Assembly: GCA_022376925.1 (NCBI GenBank)
Contig: JAIOJX010000025.1
Coordinates: 186,123,801 to 186,187,800 of the forward strand
Direction of reading: 5' to 3'
From: Tragulus kanchil
Lineage: Eukaryota > Chordata > Mammalia > Artiodactyla > Tragulidae
DNA length: 64,000 nucleotides
Positions 21,205-32,532 of the stretch are shown here, piece after piece. The notes beneath the pieces are model-generated. The model saw only the letters and a list, made by a program, of their open reading frames with translations. It searched no databases and was not told the origin of the DNA. The first letter of the stretch is position 1. The number at the start of each line of letters is the position of its first letter. The translations under genes and the position numbers were made by a program.

Positions 21205-23097
21205 ACAGGCGCCTCCTGTAAGCAGACTTGCCACCTGGAGGGGCAACGTAAGGTCCCACATCTGTCCCAGACTCTCTCTGTGAAATGCACGTGCACCGGC
21301 CTCAGGCGAGGAAGCAGGGGAGTTCCCCACCCCCACCATTTCTAATAAAACCTCCCTCCAGGCAAATTTGCAGAAAACCAAGGCTGGCTGGATCCCCGTG
21401 TCTTACACGACAGGACCAAGGGAGGACCTTGAACGCACCAGCCGGCCTTCAACACTGGGACAAAGGTGGCCCCACAGCTCCTGGGCACTAAAGGCCTAAC
21501 GCCAAGATCCCCACACCGCCGGTGCCTCGATGGTGCCCCCTGCTCCCGACCCCACCTCCCAAGGACCGCGAAGGGGCAGGAAAGCACTCCACTTGTTCCA
21601 GGAAATCACCGCCCGCTTCCACGGGCCTTGGTGGCAGAGGTCGTGGCCCCGCCCCCCGCCAGCCCCTGCCCGTAGAACGTCGTCCCGGCTTCCACTCGGG
21701 AGGGGGTGGGTCCAGAGCACGCGCTGCCCCGTCTCCATCCGCGGCCGGCGGAGGAAGTCCCTGTCTGCCGCCACCGAGCATCCTTTCGCCCTCTGAACGG
21801 GAGCCGCCCGGGAGGGAACGACGGAGGCAACGGTGGGGACGGCCTCCCTGGGGACCTGTGCCCCGGCCTGCCGGCCCCCCGGGCGTCGGGTCCCCGAGGC
21901 TCACTGCGAGCGACAGGGGCCCCTGCCCGCTTTCCGCGTCCTGTTCCCGCTCCGCACTCCGGGACGGGGGCGGTCACTGCCAGGCGCGCGCGCGGCCCAG
22001 CGGCTCCTCGGCAAGGGGAAGCGGACGGCCTCCGTGCGGCCCGGACCTCTCTACATCCCTCCTCGGCGCTGCGGGCCCCGGTGGCCTTCGGGCCCCTGGG
22101 GATTCACGTCGGTTCAGCCTGCGAGCCAGCAGCCCCGGAAGGAGGCTGGACGGCGCGCCGTGTGTGTTACCCTGACCGGCCGCGGCTCCGCCGGAAGCTG
22201 GGTGTGTCTGCGACGGGGAGGCCTCTGGGCGACCTCAGCATTTGGGTCAGGAGACTGAGCCGAGCAGCGGGCCTGCGGGGCCTCCCCGCCTCAGCCGAAG
22301 GCCCGGCGAGCCCAGAGCTGCTGCCCGACGGCGGGGCGGAGCCTCCTTCCCCGGCCGAGGGAGTCCAGCCGCGCCCTCCGCACGCCTGGTCCTCGGCGTC
22401 CACGCGCGCGTGACCAGCCCCCGAGGAGACAGCCTGCACCTCTCTCCCGGCGGTTCCGTTTGCCCGAGGAGCCTGGCCCGACTGCCGGGCGTGCTCTCCC
22501 AGCGTGGGCCGTGCTGCTGGCCGCGGGCCCCTCGGGAGGGGGCGGGAGGGACGCGGCAAGTGCTCCGCCACGTCCTGACTTGGGCTGCTGCTCTCCAGAC
22601 CCGGGCCTTCCCACTTAAAGGTGGACGTGTATTTATGGGGGAGGCGACCCTGAGAGGCAGGCTGTGGGTGTAGGGCAGTGTGGGGAGGGGAGCCCGTGGA
22701 TGGGGGTCCCGCGCGGAGGACGGCCAGGACCCGCCCCGTGGGGGACCTCAGAGAGGCAGCATGAGCACCCGCGGGGCGTGTCCAGTTCCCATCACGGGTC
22801 ACAGGTGGCTCCTGAGGACCTGGGTGCTTCTGCCCTGCAAGGGGCCTGAGTTTGCTCCCACGGCCAGCGGGAAGCCGCAGGGAGAAGGGGCAGGTCTGCG
22901 GCGCAGAAAAGCGGTTCGCGTGCCTGGGAACTGCCCCCCAAAGGAAGCTGAGGCCTCTGGGGTGGGGTGGAGACACAGGGACGGACAGACGCCTGGTGCC
23001 ATAGGCATGAAACGGGGGTGGGTTTCTCACTCCAGATTCCTGCCTTTGGCCAGGAAAACAGCTCCTCTGAAGCCAAAGGGGTCCCATCAACTCGTTT
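21205..23097. promoter_or_regulatory. GC-rich unique region with candidate CpG island (about 21640-22560)
   Basis: CpG is very dense across roughly 21640-22560 (for example caggcgcgcgcgcggcccag and tcctcggcgctgcgggcccc). This is the longest CpG-rich stretch in the window that is not duplicated. It could be a promoter or an orphan CpG island. I found no TATA box, no clear 5' exon and no known protein in either strand's open frames (for example 22167-23090 on -). Confidence 0.4.
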
Positions 23098-25360
23098 AGC
23101 TCTGCCGGCGGGCAGGGTGGGGCTGGGGGGGATTGGGGGTTTCTGCCCCAAGGAGAGTCCCCCAGACAGAGGCCCTTCTAGACAGCGCTTCCCCCAGTGC
23201 AAAACACCGCAGCCGTGGGCTCCTCATTGGGGCGGCCACCCCTGGCCAGTGCAGGGGCTGCGTGGAAGAACGTAACCAGCGCGCTGGTCCAGGGGAGGAG
23301 AGGGAGACTGCTTCCCTTGATGAATGGCTGTCTGGGAGCCGAGGCCCAGCGGCCCGTGTCATTAGCGACGATCAGAGTGGTGTTCATTTGTCTCCTGCCT
23401 CTTAAAGGGAAATCCATACGTGCCCATGAGGGAACACCTCACGCTCATTTGCCTCCCAAATCTCCCTGAATTATTCAGGAGACTAATGAATTTGTCTCGT
23501 CCGGCCGTCTTCCGTGTTGTCTGGACACCTTTCAGAACTAACCGGGGAGGGAGCCTGCAGCTGGAGGCAGCGGCCTGGAGCTCCGCAGGGGCACCGCGCG
23601 CTTCCTGGGGGCGGGAGACCCCACGCAGACATTGGGCTGTTCTCACCGTGAGACACGCGCACAGAAATGCTGCCCGAAGCCACCCAAGTGGGATTCTAGA
23701 AGCAGCCCGGGGAGTGCATGGCGCTTCCTACGGCAGAAACGTCACCTGCTGGGGCACTGAAAGGCAGGGGGTCGAGGAGCCTGGTGACGTCGCAGTGAAC
23801 CCCCGCTCGCCGTCTCCCAGCCCACGGGCGCTACGGGGCAGGGGCTGGTCTGAGTTCCGGGCACACAGAGAGCAGCTGAGCACGGGGGCTCGCTGCCCAG
23901 CGTCTCCTGAATGTCGGCAGAGGCCAGCACCTCTGGGGCATTCGGGCGTCTCCCTGAGCAGACGAAAGTGCGGGAGTCCCCAGGCAGGGCCTTTCTCCAC
24001 CACGGGATGGCTGGCATGGAGCCCATCCAGGGTACAGGCATGGGGGCCTGAGCCCACGACACCCCAGCGGCTGCAGGGCCGGGGGTACGGATGTCACGGG
24101 CCGAACGGTGTTCCCCTGAAGTGTGCGTGTCGGAACCCCGTAGAGAAGGATTAAAGTCCACAGGGGTCACTCGGGTGCCCCAAGACCGGCATGAAAGGGG
24201 GCAAGCCTTTGGCAGCTCCTCACGGGCCCATTGAGCTCTGCCGGCGGGCAGGGTGGGGCTGGGGGGGATTGGGGGTTTCTGCCCCAAGGAGAGTCCCCCA
24301 GACAGAGGCCCTTCTAGACAGCGCTTCCCCCAGTGCAAAACACCGCAGCCGTGGGCTCCTCATTGGGGCGGCCACCCCTGGCCAGTGCAGGGGCTGCGTG
24401 GAAGAACGTAACCAGCGCGCTGGTCCAGGGGAGGAGAGGGAGACTGCTTCCCTTGATGAATGGCTGTCTGGGAGCCGAGGCCCAGCGGCCCGTGTCATTA
24501 GCGACGATCAGAGTGGTGTTCATTTGTCTCCTGCCTCTTAAAGGGAAATCCATACGTGCCCATGAGGGAACACCTCACGCTCATTTGCCTCCCAAATCTC
24601 CCTGAATTATTCAGGAGACTAATGAATTTGTCTCGTCCGGCCGTCTTCCGTGTTGTCTGGACACCTTTCAGAACTAACCGGGGAGGGAGCCTGCAGCTGG
24701 AGGCAGCGGCCTGGAGCTCCGCAGGGGCACCGCGCGCTTCCTGGGGGCGGGAGACCCCACGCAGACATTGGGCTGTTCTCACCGTGAGACACGCGCACAG
24801 AAATGCTGCCCGAAGCCACCCAAGTGGGATTCTAGAAGCAGCCCGGGGAGTGCATGGCGCTTCCTACGGCAGAAACGTCACCTGCTGGGGCACTGAAAGG
24901 CAGGGGGTCGAGGAGCCTGGTGACGTCGCAGTGAACCCCCGCTCGCCGTCTCCCAGCCCACGGGCGCTACGGGGCAGGGGCTGGTCTGAGTTCCGGGCAC
25001 ACAGAGAGCAGCTGAGCACGGGGGCTCGCTGCCCAGCGTCTCCTGAATGTCGGCAGAGGCCAGCACCTCTGGGGCATTCGGGCGTCTCCCTGAGCAGACG
25101 AAAGTGCGGGAGTCCCCAGGCAGGGCCTTTCTCCACCACGGGATGGCTGGCATGGAGCCCATCCAGGGTACAGGCATGGGGGCCTGAGCCCACGCCCACG
25201 CCACCCAGCGGCTGCAGGGCCGGGGGTACGGATGTCACGGGCCGAACGGTGTTCCCCTGAAGTGTGCGTGTCGGAACCCTAAGCCCCAAGACCTCAGGCT
25301 GGGAGCGTAGAGAAGGGATTAAAGTCCACAGGGGGTCACTCGGGTGACCCCGCACGACCC
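23098..25360. repeat. Tandem duplication D6 (period about 1136 bp)
   Basis: Copy 1 is 23098 to about 24176 and copy 2 is 24234 to about 25360. Copy 1 lacks a 27-base segment near its right end (between ggaaccc and gtagagaagg at about 24140) and one G in agaagggatt, both present in copy 2. The linking bases 24177-24233 resemble the flank left of 23098 with several deletions. So both edges at the seam are degraded versions of real flank. Confidence 0.95.
23370..23520. other. AT-richer island, possible conserved non-coding element (also at 24506-24656)
   Basis: A stretch with balanced composition and several homeodomain-type cores (gtcattag, gaattattcagg, actaatgaattt) sits in otherwise GC-rich DNA and matches no repeat family I know. 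This resembles deeply conserved enhancers in appearance only. Confidence 0.3.
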
Positions 25361-27160
25361 GCCCACCCGTATCAGAGGCGACCAGACCCAGGGCGCTGCG
25401 GGGCACGGAGGGGACAGCCGCCCGCCAGCGAGGAGAAGGAACGCAGGGGCACGAGCCTGCCCGCCCCTCGGGCTCAGACTCCAGCCTTCCGGGCCGTGGA
25501 AGATCAGCTCTGTCCTCTAAGCCCCAGCCTCCGGGAGTTTGTTACAGAGGCCGAGCGGGCACAGCGGGCATCTGCAGCCCGGCCCAGGGCCTCACAGATT
25601 CCCCCGCCAGGCCAGGCGGGCCGTGAACCCGCCTTCTGACATGTCCAGGGCTGGCGCTGGGTGGCCTCCTCGGACGCAGTCCTCCGGCACCTTCTCCGTG
25701 GTCCTCCGTTTCGCTCAGGACCCTTCGGGCTCACGCAGGCTGTGGTCGAACCGCAGGTGCCCTCCCTCCGGCAGGATTTACGCCTGGGCCTGGAGGAGTC
25801 GGGGCTCCAGACTGGCGAGACGGCCGCCCGCCTCCCCGGCCCAGGGCTGCGAGCGCGTCGGGCAGTTAAGTGGAGCGCTCGGCCCTAATTGCTGTAATGG
25901 TGCCTAGGGAGGGCAATCAGGGCTCATCGGGTGGGGGCCTGAGATGCTCACTGGGACACGCACCGCCCCCCGCCCGCCCGCCTGCCTGCCACGCTGGCTC
26001 CCCCGCAGGCCTGCCGGCCGCCGGTTGGCCAAGAGGTACTCCAGGCTGCCAGGCAGACGGTGGGCTCCCTGCTCCTCTGTTTCTAGCCGGGAACGGGCGC
26101 CCATTCATCCATGAGCACATGTCCGGGCATGGGGGCCGAAAGTGCGGGAGTCCCCAGGCAGGGCCTTTCTCCACCACGGGATGGCTGGCATGGAGCCCAT
26201 CCAGGGTACAGGCATGGGGGCCTGAGCCCACGACACCCCAGCGGCTGCAGGGCCGGGGGTACGGATGTCACGGGCCGAACGGTGTTCCCCTGAAGTGTGC
26301 GTGTCGGAACCCTAAGCCCCAAGACCTCAGGCTGGGAGCGTAGAGAAGGGATTAAAGTCCACAGGGGGTCACTCGGGTGACCCCGCACGACCCGCCCACC
26401 CGTATCAGAGGCGACCAGACCCAGGGCGCTGCGGGGCACGGAGGGGACAGCCGCCCGCCAGCGAGGAGAAGGAACGCAGGGGCACGAGCCTGCCCGCCCC
26501 TCGGGCTCAGACCCCAGCCTTCCGGGCCGTGGAAGATCAGCTCTGTCCTCTAAGCCCCAGCCTCCGGGAGTTTGTTACAGAGGCCGAGCGGGCACAGCGG
26601 GCATCTGCAGCCCGGCCCAGGGCCTCACAGATTCCCCCGCCAGGCCAGGCGGGCCGTGAACCCGCCTTCTGACATGTCCAGGGCTGGCACTGGGTGGCCT
26701 CCTCGGACGCAGTCCTCCGGCACCTTCTCCGTGGTCCTCCGTTTCGCTCAGGACCCTTCGGGCTCACGCAGGCTGTGGTCGAACCGCAGGTGCCCTCCCT
26801 CCGGCAGGATTTACGCCTGGGCCTGGAGGAGTCGGGGCTCCAGACTGGCGAGACGGCCGCCCGCCTCCCCGGCCCAGGGCTGCGAGCGCGTCGGGCAGTT
26901 AAGTGGAGCGCTCGGCCCTAATTGCTGTAATGGTGCCTAGGGAGGGCAATCAGGGCTCATCGGGTGGGGGCCTGAGATGCTCACTGGGACACGCACCGCC
27001 CCCCGCCCGCCCGCCTGCCTGCCACGCTGGCTCCCCCGCAGGCCTGCCGGCCGCCGGTTGGCCAAGAGGTACTCCAGGCTGCCAGGCAGACGGTGGGCTC
27101 CCTGCTCCTCCGTTTCTAGCCGGGGAACGGGGCGCCCCATTCATCCACTGAGCCACATGT
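25099..27160. repeat. Tandem duplication D7 (period about 1038 bp), overlapping D6
   Basis: Copy 1 is 25099 to about 26128 and copy 2 is 26137 to about 27160. Copy 1 loses bases near the seam compared with copy 2 (gccgggaacgggcgcccat versus gccggggaacggggcgccccat). The first 190 bases of the unit also appear at 23963-24140, giving three occurrences. The outer two share cacgacacccc, while the middle one has cacgcccacgccaccc. Confidence 0.95.
25855..25935. other. Possible conserved non-coding island (also at 26888-26968)
   Basis: gcagttaagtgg followed by ccctaattgctgtaatgg and gggcaatcagggctc contains CTAATTG and GTAATGG cores. No repeat family is recognised. Conservation is not testable from one sequence. 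Confidence 0.25.
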
Positions 27161-27690
27161 CCGGGCAGCAGGCGCGGAGGGGACTGCAGTGAGCCTCGCC
27201 GGGGGCAGAGGGCTCGGCACGCGGGGCCGCCACCTTCAGGACAGTCGGGGGTGTCGCCCCGTTTCCCGGCTCATGAAACGGGCCTCAGAGAACTCACAGC
27301 CTGTCCCACAGCCCCAGGGGAGGCCGGCCGGGTAGGTGGCAGCCCGTGGTGGGACTTCACTCCAGCCGGGGCCTGTGTCCAGCTGGGAAGGGCGCCCAAG
27401 AAGGTGCTGAGGGACGGGGCGCTGTGCCCAGCGGTGACGGGCTGCTCCCCGCCTGCCCGTCTGCGTGTACACTGCCCTGGGTCCGGGAGCAGCCTGGCAT
27501 CCCCAGGGCGCAGAGGAGGGCTGTTGAGGGGCCCTGGGCCCTGGAAGCTGCCTCAGGAAGCCTGGGTTCCGAGCCCCACCTGTAACTGGCGGTGGAACCT
27601 CAGGACATCTGTCTGTGCCTGACCCTCCTGGGAATTCTCCTGTCCCCTCCTGTCCCCGACACAGCACAGCTGCCCGTGCTGAGTTCACTC
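27161..27690. other. Unique GC-rich sequence with two MIR-like pieces
   Basis: About 27252-27320 resembles antisense MIR (cgtttcccggctcatgaaac, then ctcagagaactcacag). About 27565-27640 resembles sense MIR (gggttccgagccccacctgt, then ctgtctgtgcctgacc). Both are weak matches by eye. Confidence 0.45.
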
Positions 27691-28245
27691 ACGGCCTGCC
27701 GGCCCCTCTGCAGCGTGAGTGGGCCGCAGGGCTGCCCCGTCACCCCAGGCCGCCCCTCCAGGCCCAGCCCGGGCCCTGTCCCGTCTGGCCTACGTCCAGA
27801 GCGGTGTCTAAGGCAACTGCAGACGGTCCACGTCTTCAAACAGAGGCCGGGCCCTGACCCGGGAGAGACCGGCAGCCCTGAGGCCTCCCCTACACGATTC
27901 CCGCCCCGAGGCACGGCCCCTGACACGGAGCTTTGGGAGCATCGCCGCCTCCCACCTGCCGGTCATCGTCACTAACGTCCCTGCACGGCCACAGCCCCCT
28001 TTGAGAAGCGGATGGAAATCACGCGTGCGTGCTAACGCGTCCCTGAGACGGCCAGATTAAGATGGTGGGCGGTATCTGCTGTGACACCAAGGCGGGTGAG
28101 ACTGCACACGCGTCCGGCGTGTCCAGCGTCGGCTGATAAACACGGCAGCGGGCTGACACGATACCCGACGGCGTTCCAAAATCCGGCCACCGCACTGAAT
28201 TCAGGAATTCAACGTACTCCTTGTTTTCAAGGTCTTCCACGCCCC

Positions 28246-28470
28246 CTGCGTGCGTGCCAAGTCGCTTCAGTCGTGTCCGCCTCTTCGTGGCCCAACGGAC
28301 TGTGGCCGCCAGGCTCCTCTGTCCGTGAGGAGCCTCCAGGCACCACTACTGGAGAGGGGGGCCACGCCCTCCTCCCGGGATCTTCCCCACCCAGGGGTCA
28401 AACCCTCATCTCCTATGGCTCTCGCATTGGTAGGCAGGTTCTTCACCACTAGCACAGCCCGGGAAGCCCT
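28246..28470 (-). mobile_element. Bov-tA-type SINE, antisense (first D8 copy)
   Basis: Plus-strand landmarks of an antisense copy: 'ccaagtcgcttcagtcgtgt', 'gccgccaggctcctctgtcc', 'gatcttccccacccaggggt' and the end 'agcccgggaagccc'. Confidence 0.92.
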
Positions 28471-28572
28471 TGGTGACCCCTTAACACGCCTTACATTTTT
28501 TTAGAGCTACAAAAGCAATTTTTAAAATTCCTACGCATACAAGGAGGGAGGAAGAGAAGAAAGAATTCATAG

Positions 28573-28618
28573 AAAGGGGTGGCCAGGAAGCCCAGAAAGG
28601 GGTGGCCAGGAAGCCCAG
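28573..28618. repeat. 23-bp direct repeat, two units (also at 29646-29691)
   Basis: gaaaggggtggccaggaagc plus cca occurs twice head to tail. It is present in both copies of D8. It is a small variable-number-type repeat with no coding meaning. Confidence 0.9.
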
Positions 28619-29319
28619 ACAGAGCTGAGGAGGACGGGCCCCAGCTCAAGGAGGAAGAAGCCTCGGGCCGCACACCGAGGCGGGCAGCACGCACCGTGCA
28701 GGTCTCTTTCTGAAGGGGCCCCCGGGCTGAGCTGCACGCTCGGGAGCGGCCCGGCAGGACAGCGGCCCGCTCCGGCCTGCCGGCCCTCTGCAGCGTGAGT
28801 GGGCCGCAGGGCTGCCCGTCACCCCAGGCCGCCTCCAGGCCCAGCGGCCCTGTCCCGTCTGGCCTACGTCCAGAGCGGTGTCTAAGGCAACTGCAGACGG
28901 TCCACGTCTTCAAACAGAGGCCGGGCCCTGACCCGGGAGAGACCGGCAGCCCTGAGGCCTCCCCTACACGATTCCCGCCCCGAGGCACGGCCCCTGACAC
29001 GGAGCTTTGGGAGCATCGCCGCCTCCCACCTGCCGGTCATCGTCACTAACGTCCCTGCACGGCCACAGCCCCCTTTGAGAAGCGGATGGAAATCACGCGT
29101 GCGTGCTAACGCGTCCCTGAGACGGCCAGATTAAGATGGTGGGCGGTATCTGCTGTGACACCAAGGCGGGTGAGACTGCACACGCGTCCGGCGTGTCCAG
29201 CGTCGGCTGATAAACACGGCAGCGGGCTGACACGATACCCGACGGCGTTCCAAAATCCGGCCACCGCACTGAATTCAGGAATTCAACGTACTCCTTGTTT
29301 TCAAGGTCTTCCACGCCCC

Positions 29320-29544
29320 CTGCGTGCGTGCCAAGTCGCTTCAGTCGTGTCCGCCTCTTCGTGGCCCAACGGACTGTGGCCGCCAGGCTCCTCTGTCCGT
29401 GAGGAGCCTCCAGGCACCACTACTGGAGAGGGGGGCCACGCCCTCCTCCCGGGATCTTCCCCACCCAGGGGTCAAACCCTCATCTCCTATGGCTCTCGCA
29501 TTGGTAGGCAGGTTCTTCACCACTAGCACAGCCCGGGAAGCCCT
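29320..29544 (-). mobile_element. Bov-tA-type SINE, antisense (second D8 copy)
   Basis: Same sequence as 28246-28470, repeated by D8. It is not an independent insertion. Confidence 0.92.
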
Positions 29545-29862
29545 TGGTGACCCCTTAACACGCCTTACATTTTTTTAGAGCTACAAAAGCAATTTTTAAA
29601 ATTCCTACGCATACAAGGAGGGAGGAAGAGAAGAAAGAATTCATAGAAAGGGGTGGCCAGGAAGCCCAGAAAGGGGTGGCCAGGAAGCCCAGACAGAGCT
29701 GAGGAGGACGGGCCCCAGCTCAAGGAGGAAGAAGCCCCGGGCCGGCACACCCGAGGCGGGGCAGCACGCACCCCCCGTGCAGGTCTCTTTCTGAAGGGGG
29801 CCCCCCGCCGAGCCTTGAGCTGCACCTGCTCGGGACGGAGCGGCCCGGCAGGACAGCGGCCC

Positions 29863-31378
29863 GGCAGGGACCAGCTCACCAACAGTGGGCCTGGAGGGGG
29901 CGGGGCCGCTTGCATCGAATGCCCAGGGCAGGGACAGGTGGCCACAGGTGCAGCCTGGGCTGTGCACACAGGAAGCCTTTGGCAGGGTTTGTTTGACACA
30001 CCGTTGCTCAGCTCGCTTCCTGGGCCCCAGCAGAGCCCAGGGCCTGCTCGGGGCCTCGGTCCCTCTCTGCACACGGCCCCAGCGAGAGGGGGACACCCCG
30101 AGGTTTTGGAGGCCAGCGGAGCCTTCACTCTGCCCCTCCGTGGGGCGGGGCGCAGGGAACAGGACGGGTGCTGGTTCAGGATGTGTGTGGCCCCACGCTG
30201 GGCTCCTCGCCTGCGTGACCTCATTTACCCACAGGCCCCCCACCCGCCCCCGGCAAGAAGGTGCAGCCAAGCCCACCCCTCGGCAAGAAGCTGCTGGGCC
30301 TCTGGGTGCACGGGAGCTGAGGAGCGCCTGCAGCCGGCATCTCTCGCCTGCCCGGCACCCGGCACCGCTGGACGGAGGCACAGCTGAGCGGGCCGGGGCT
30401 TCCCGGTGGCTGCCGAGAGCAGGTCTTCTTTAATTCATGACCGGCTCTGCGATCGCCACGCGCCGCTGTCAGTGACGGACTTTCTAGACAATTTTGGCGC
30501 CAGCGGCCTCATGTGGAAGCGCCGTGCCTGCCGAGGGACCGAGGGCTTCATCCATCAACCGCCTCCTGCCCAGCACGGGGGATCAATGCCTGCTCCCACA
30601 CGCGGGCGACTCCCCGGGGCCGCGGGCTGGGCGCCACCTCCCTGGCCCGTGCTCGCGGCGGTCCACTCCAGCGCTGGGATCTCAGGAGGGGCAGCGGCCT
30701 TGGCCTGCTCGGAGCCAGGGAGGCGGTGCCTGTGGGCTCAGACCCTGCTGACCGCCCCGGCCCCCCTGCCCGCTCGCACACACCCTCCCCTGGCGGAGAT
30801 GGGCAGGCCCCGGGCCGTGGCCACCGCTCGGCTCCCGGTCTCTCGGAATGCCCACTCCTGCTTCTGGACTCTGCTTCCCCTCGTTGGAATGTGAGTGTGG
30901 CCCTGCAGGGCCTTCACCTGTCCCCAGGCGAGCGTGTCACCTCCACTGGCATTTCCCACAACCTGTTCATGCACGTGCCTCCCCTGCAGCCCCCGGAGCA
31001 GACGACCGCACAGCCGTGTCGTCCTCGGGACCCTGGTGCACAGGACGGTCTGAAGCAGGGCTCCTGAACCCCTGAGCCCAGGCGAAGGTGGGCTGGCGGG
31101 GCCACACAGCGGTCCCTCAGAGCCCACTGTCCGGGAGCTGGGCAGGCAGAGGGACAGCAGAGAGCTCGCAGCCGCCCTCCCCGCTGTCGTCCGTAGAACT
31201 GTGTCCGCACGAAGAGGTGCTGTCTGAGCCCCGCCGTCCAGCCCTCATTCAACCAAGTTACTTCACGCTGGCCCTGGTTTGCTTCTCTGTGAAACAGGGT
31301 GATGCTCCCCACTCACTCTACAAAGACTAACTGGGCATCGGCTACACGCCTGGTCCTGATCCGGCCACAGTCTGTTCA
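29863..31378. other. Unique GC-rich sequence, no gene seen
   Basis: There is no exon or recognised repeat except a weak sense MIR-like piece near 31225-31310 (ccaagttacttcacgctggc, then ttctctgtgaaacagggtga). A less GC-rich patch at 30418-30520 (ttctttaattcatgaccggc, then tctagacaattttggcgcca) may be conserved non-coding DNA. Confidence 0.4.
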
Positions 31379-32093
31379 GCAATGACCAAAACAAGTAAGA
31401 AGTCCTGCCTGTGGAACTGTTGTTTCCTCGGGGAGGACACCATTCAAACGAGGATCACGGCATCCAATCCCATCTCTTCATGGCATATAGGCAGGCCAAC
31501 AACGGAAACAGTGGCAGGCCTTATTTTCTTGGGTTTCAAAATCACTGCAGACAGTGACAGCAGCCATGAAATTAAAAGACACTTGCTCCTTGGAAGGAAA
31601 GCTATGACAAACCTAGACAGTGTGTTATAAAGCAGACACGTCACTTTGCCACCGAAGGTCCATATGGTCAAAGCTATTATTTCCCCAGTAGTCATGTATG
31701 GATGTGAGAGCCGGACCATAAAGAAGGCTGAGCACCAAAGAACTGATGCCCTTGAACTGTGGTGCTGGACAGCACTCTTGAGACCCTTGGACAGCAAGAA
31801 GATCAAACCAGTCCATCCTGAAGGAAATCAGCCCTGAATATCCTTTGGATAAATCGCCAATATTTTGGCCACCTGATGCAAAGAGATGACTCACTGGGAA
31901 AGACCCTGATGCTGGGAAGGATAGAAGGCAGGAGGAGGGGGCGACAGAGGATGAGAGGCTTGGATGGCCCCACTGAGTTGATGGACGTGAGATTGAGCCG
32001 CTCCAGGAGACGGTGCGGGGCAGGGAAGCCTGGTGGGTCGCAGTCCAGGGGCTCGCAGAGAGCCAGACGCGACTGAGCAACGGAACTGATCGG
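31379..32093 (+). mobile_element. BovB LINE 3' part, C-terminal ORF2 plus tail
   Basis: This is the best-preserved LINE fragment in the window. Plus-strand frames give BovB ORF2 C-terminal motifs in order: 'FLGFKITADSDSSHEIKRHL' then 'LLGRKAMTNLDSVL' (about 31523-31627), 'PPKVHMVKAIISPVVMYGCE' then 'SRTIKKAEHQRTDALELWCW' (31646-31770), 'KTLMLGRIEGRRRGRQRMRG' (about 31900-31960), and the nucleotide tail ending 'agccagacgcgactgagcaa'. A stop at 31628-31630 and frame changes break it. The endonuclease and most of the RT are missing, so it is 5'-truncated and inactive. Confidence 0.96.
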
Positions 32094-32532
32094 GGGGGCC
32101 GACGCCGCACAAAGAGATGGGGGACACAGTCATCCGTCCGACCGCGACGAGCCACGGAGACGACCGGGCAGAGGGGTGGGGAGGGAGGGGAGCGGAAGCC
32201 TGGACGGCGGTCGAGGAGGATTCCTGAGGACGCGGACTTCTCCGGGGCAGCCCCGGAGAAGGCAAGGGTGCGGCTCACGGGTGAGTCTGCCCAGGCTTTT
32301 GTGAAGATTAACCCTTGTAATTTTATGAAAGTGTGCGTAAATCATGCAAAGAAACAATCCCCTTTCAAAGTCCACGCAGTGTCCTTGTTGAAACTCATCA
32401 CAGTTTCAGAGTGGGGACATTGGGCAGGGGGGTCCATGGCAGAACAAGCGCCCCTCCAAGGACAGCATCGCCCGCGTGTCAGAGTGCTGCGGAAGGAAGA
32501 GGAAGCCGGAGCGGGGAAGACCGCAGAGGGCG
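32094..32532. other. Unique sequence, part possibly conserved
   Basis: GC-rich up to about 32290, then a balanced stretch at 32295-32415 (gattaacccttgtaatttta, then gcaaagaaacaatccccttt) that matches no repeat I know. No gene is supported. Confidence 0.35.

Larger units (their letters stand above)
27692..29862. repeat. Tandem duplication D8 (period 1074 bp)
   Basis: Copy 1 is 27692 to about 28770 and copy 2 is 28773 to about 29862. The last 100 bases of copy 1 are a deletion-rich version of the end of copy 2 (for example gcacgcaccgtgcag versus gcacgcaccccccgtgcag), and the first bases of copy 2 are likewise shortened relative to copy 1 (gcctccaggcccagcgg versus gcccctccaggcccagcccggg). Each copy carries the same antisense Bov-tA. 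Confidence 0.97.

Noticed and set aside
22167..23090. 307-codon minus-strand open frame in the CpG-dense region
   Set aside because: Stop-poor GC-rich DNA gives such frames on both strands; no recognisable protein family.
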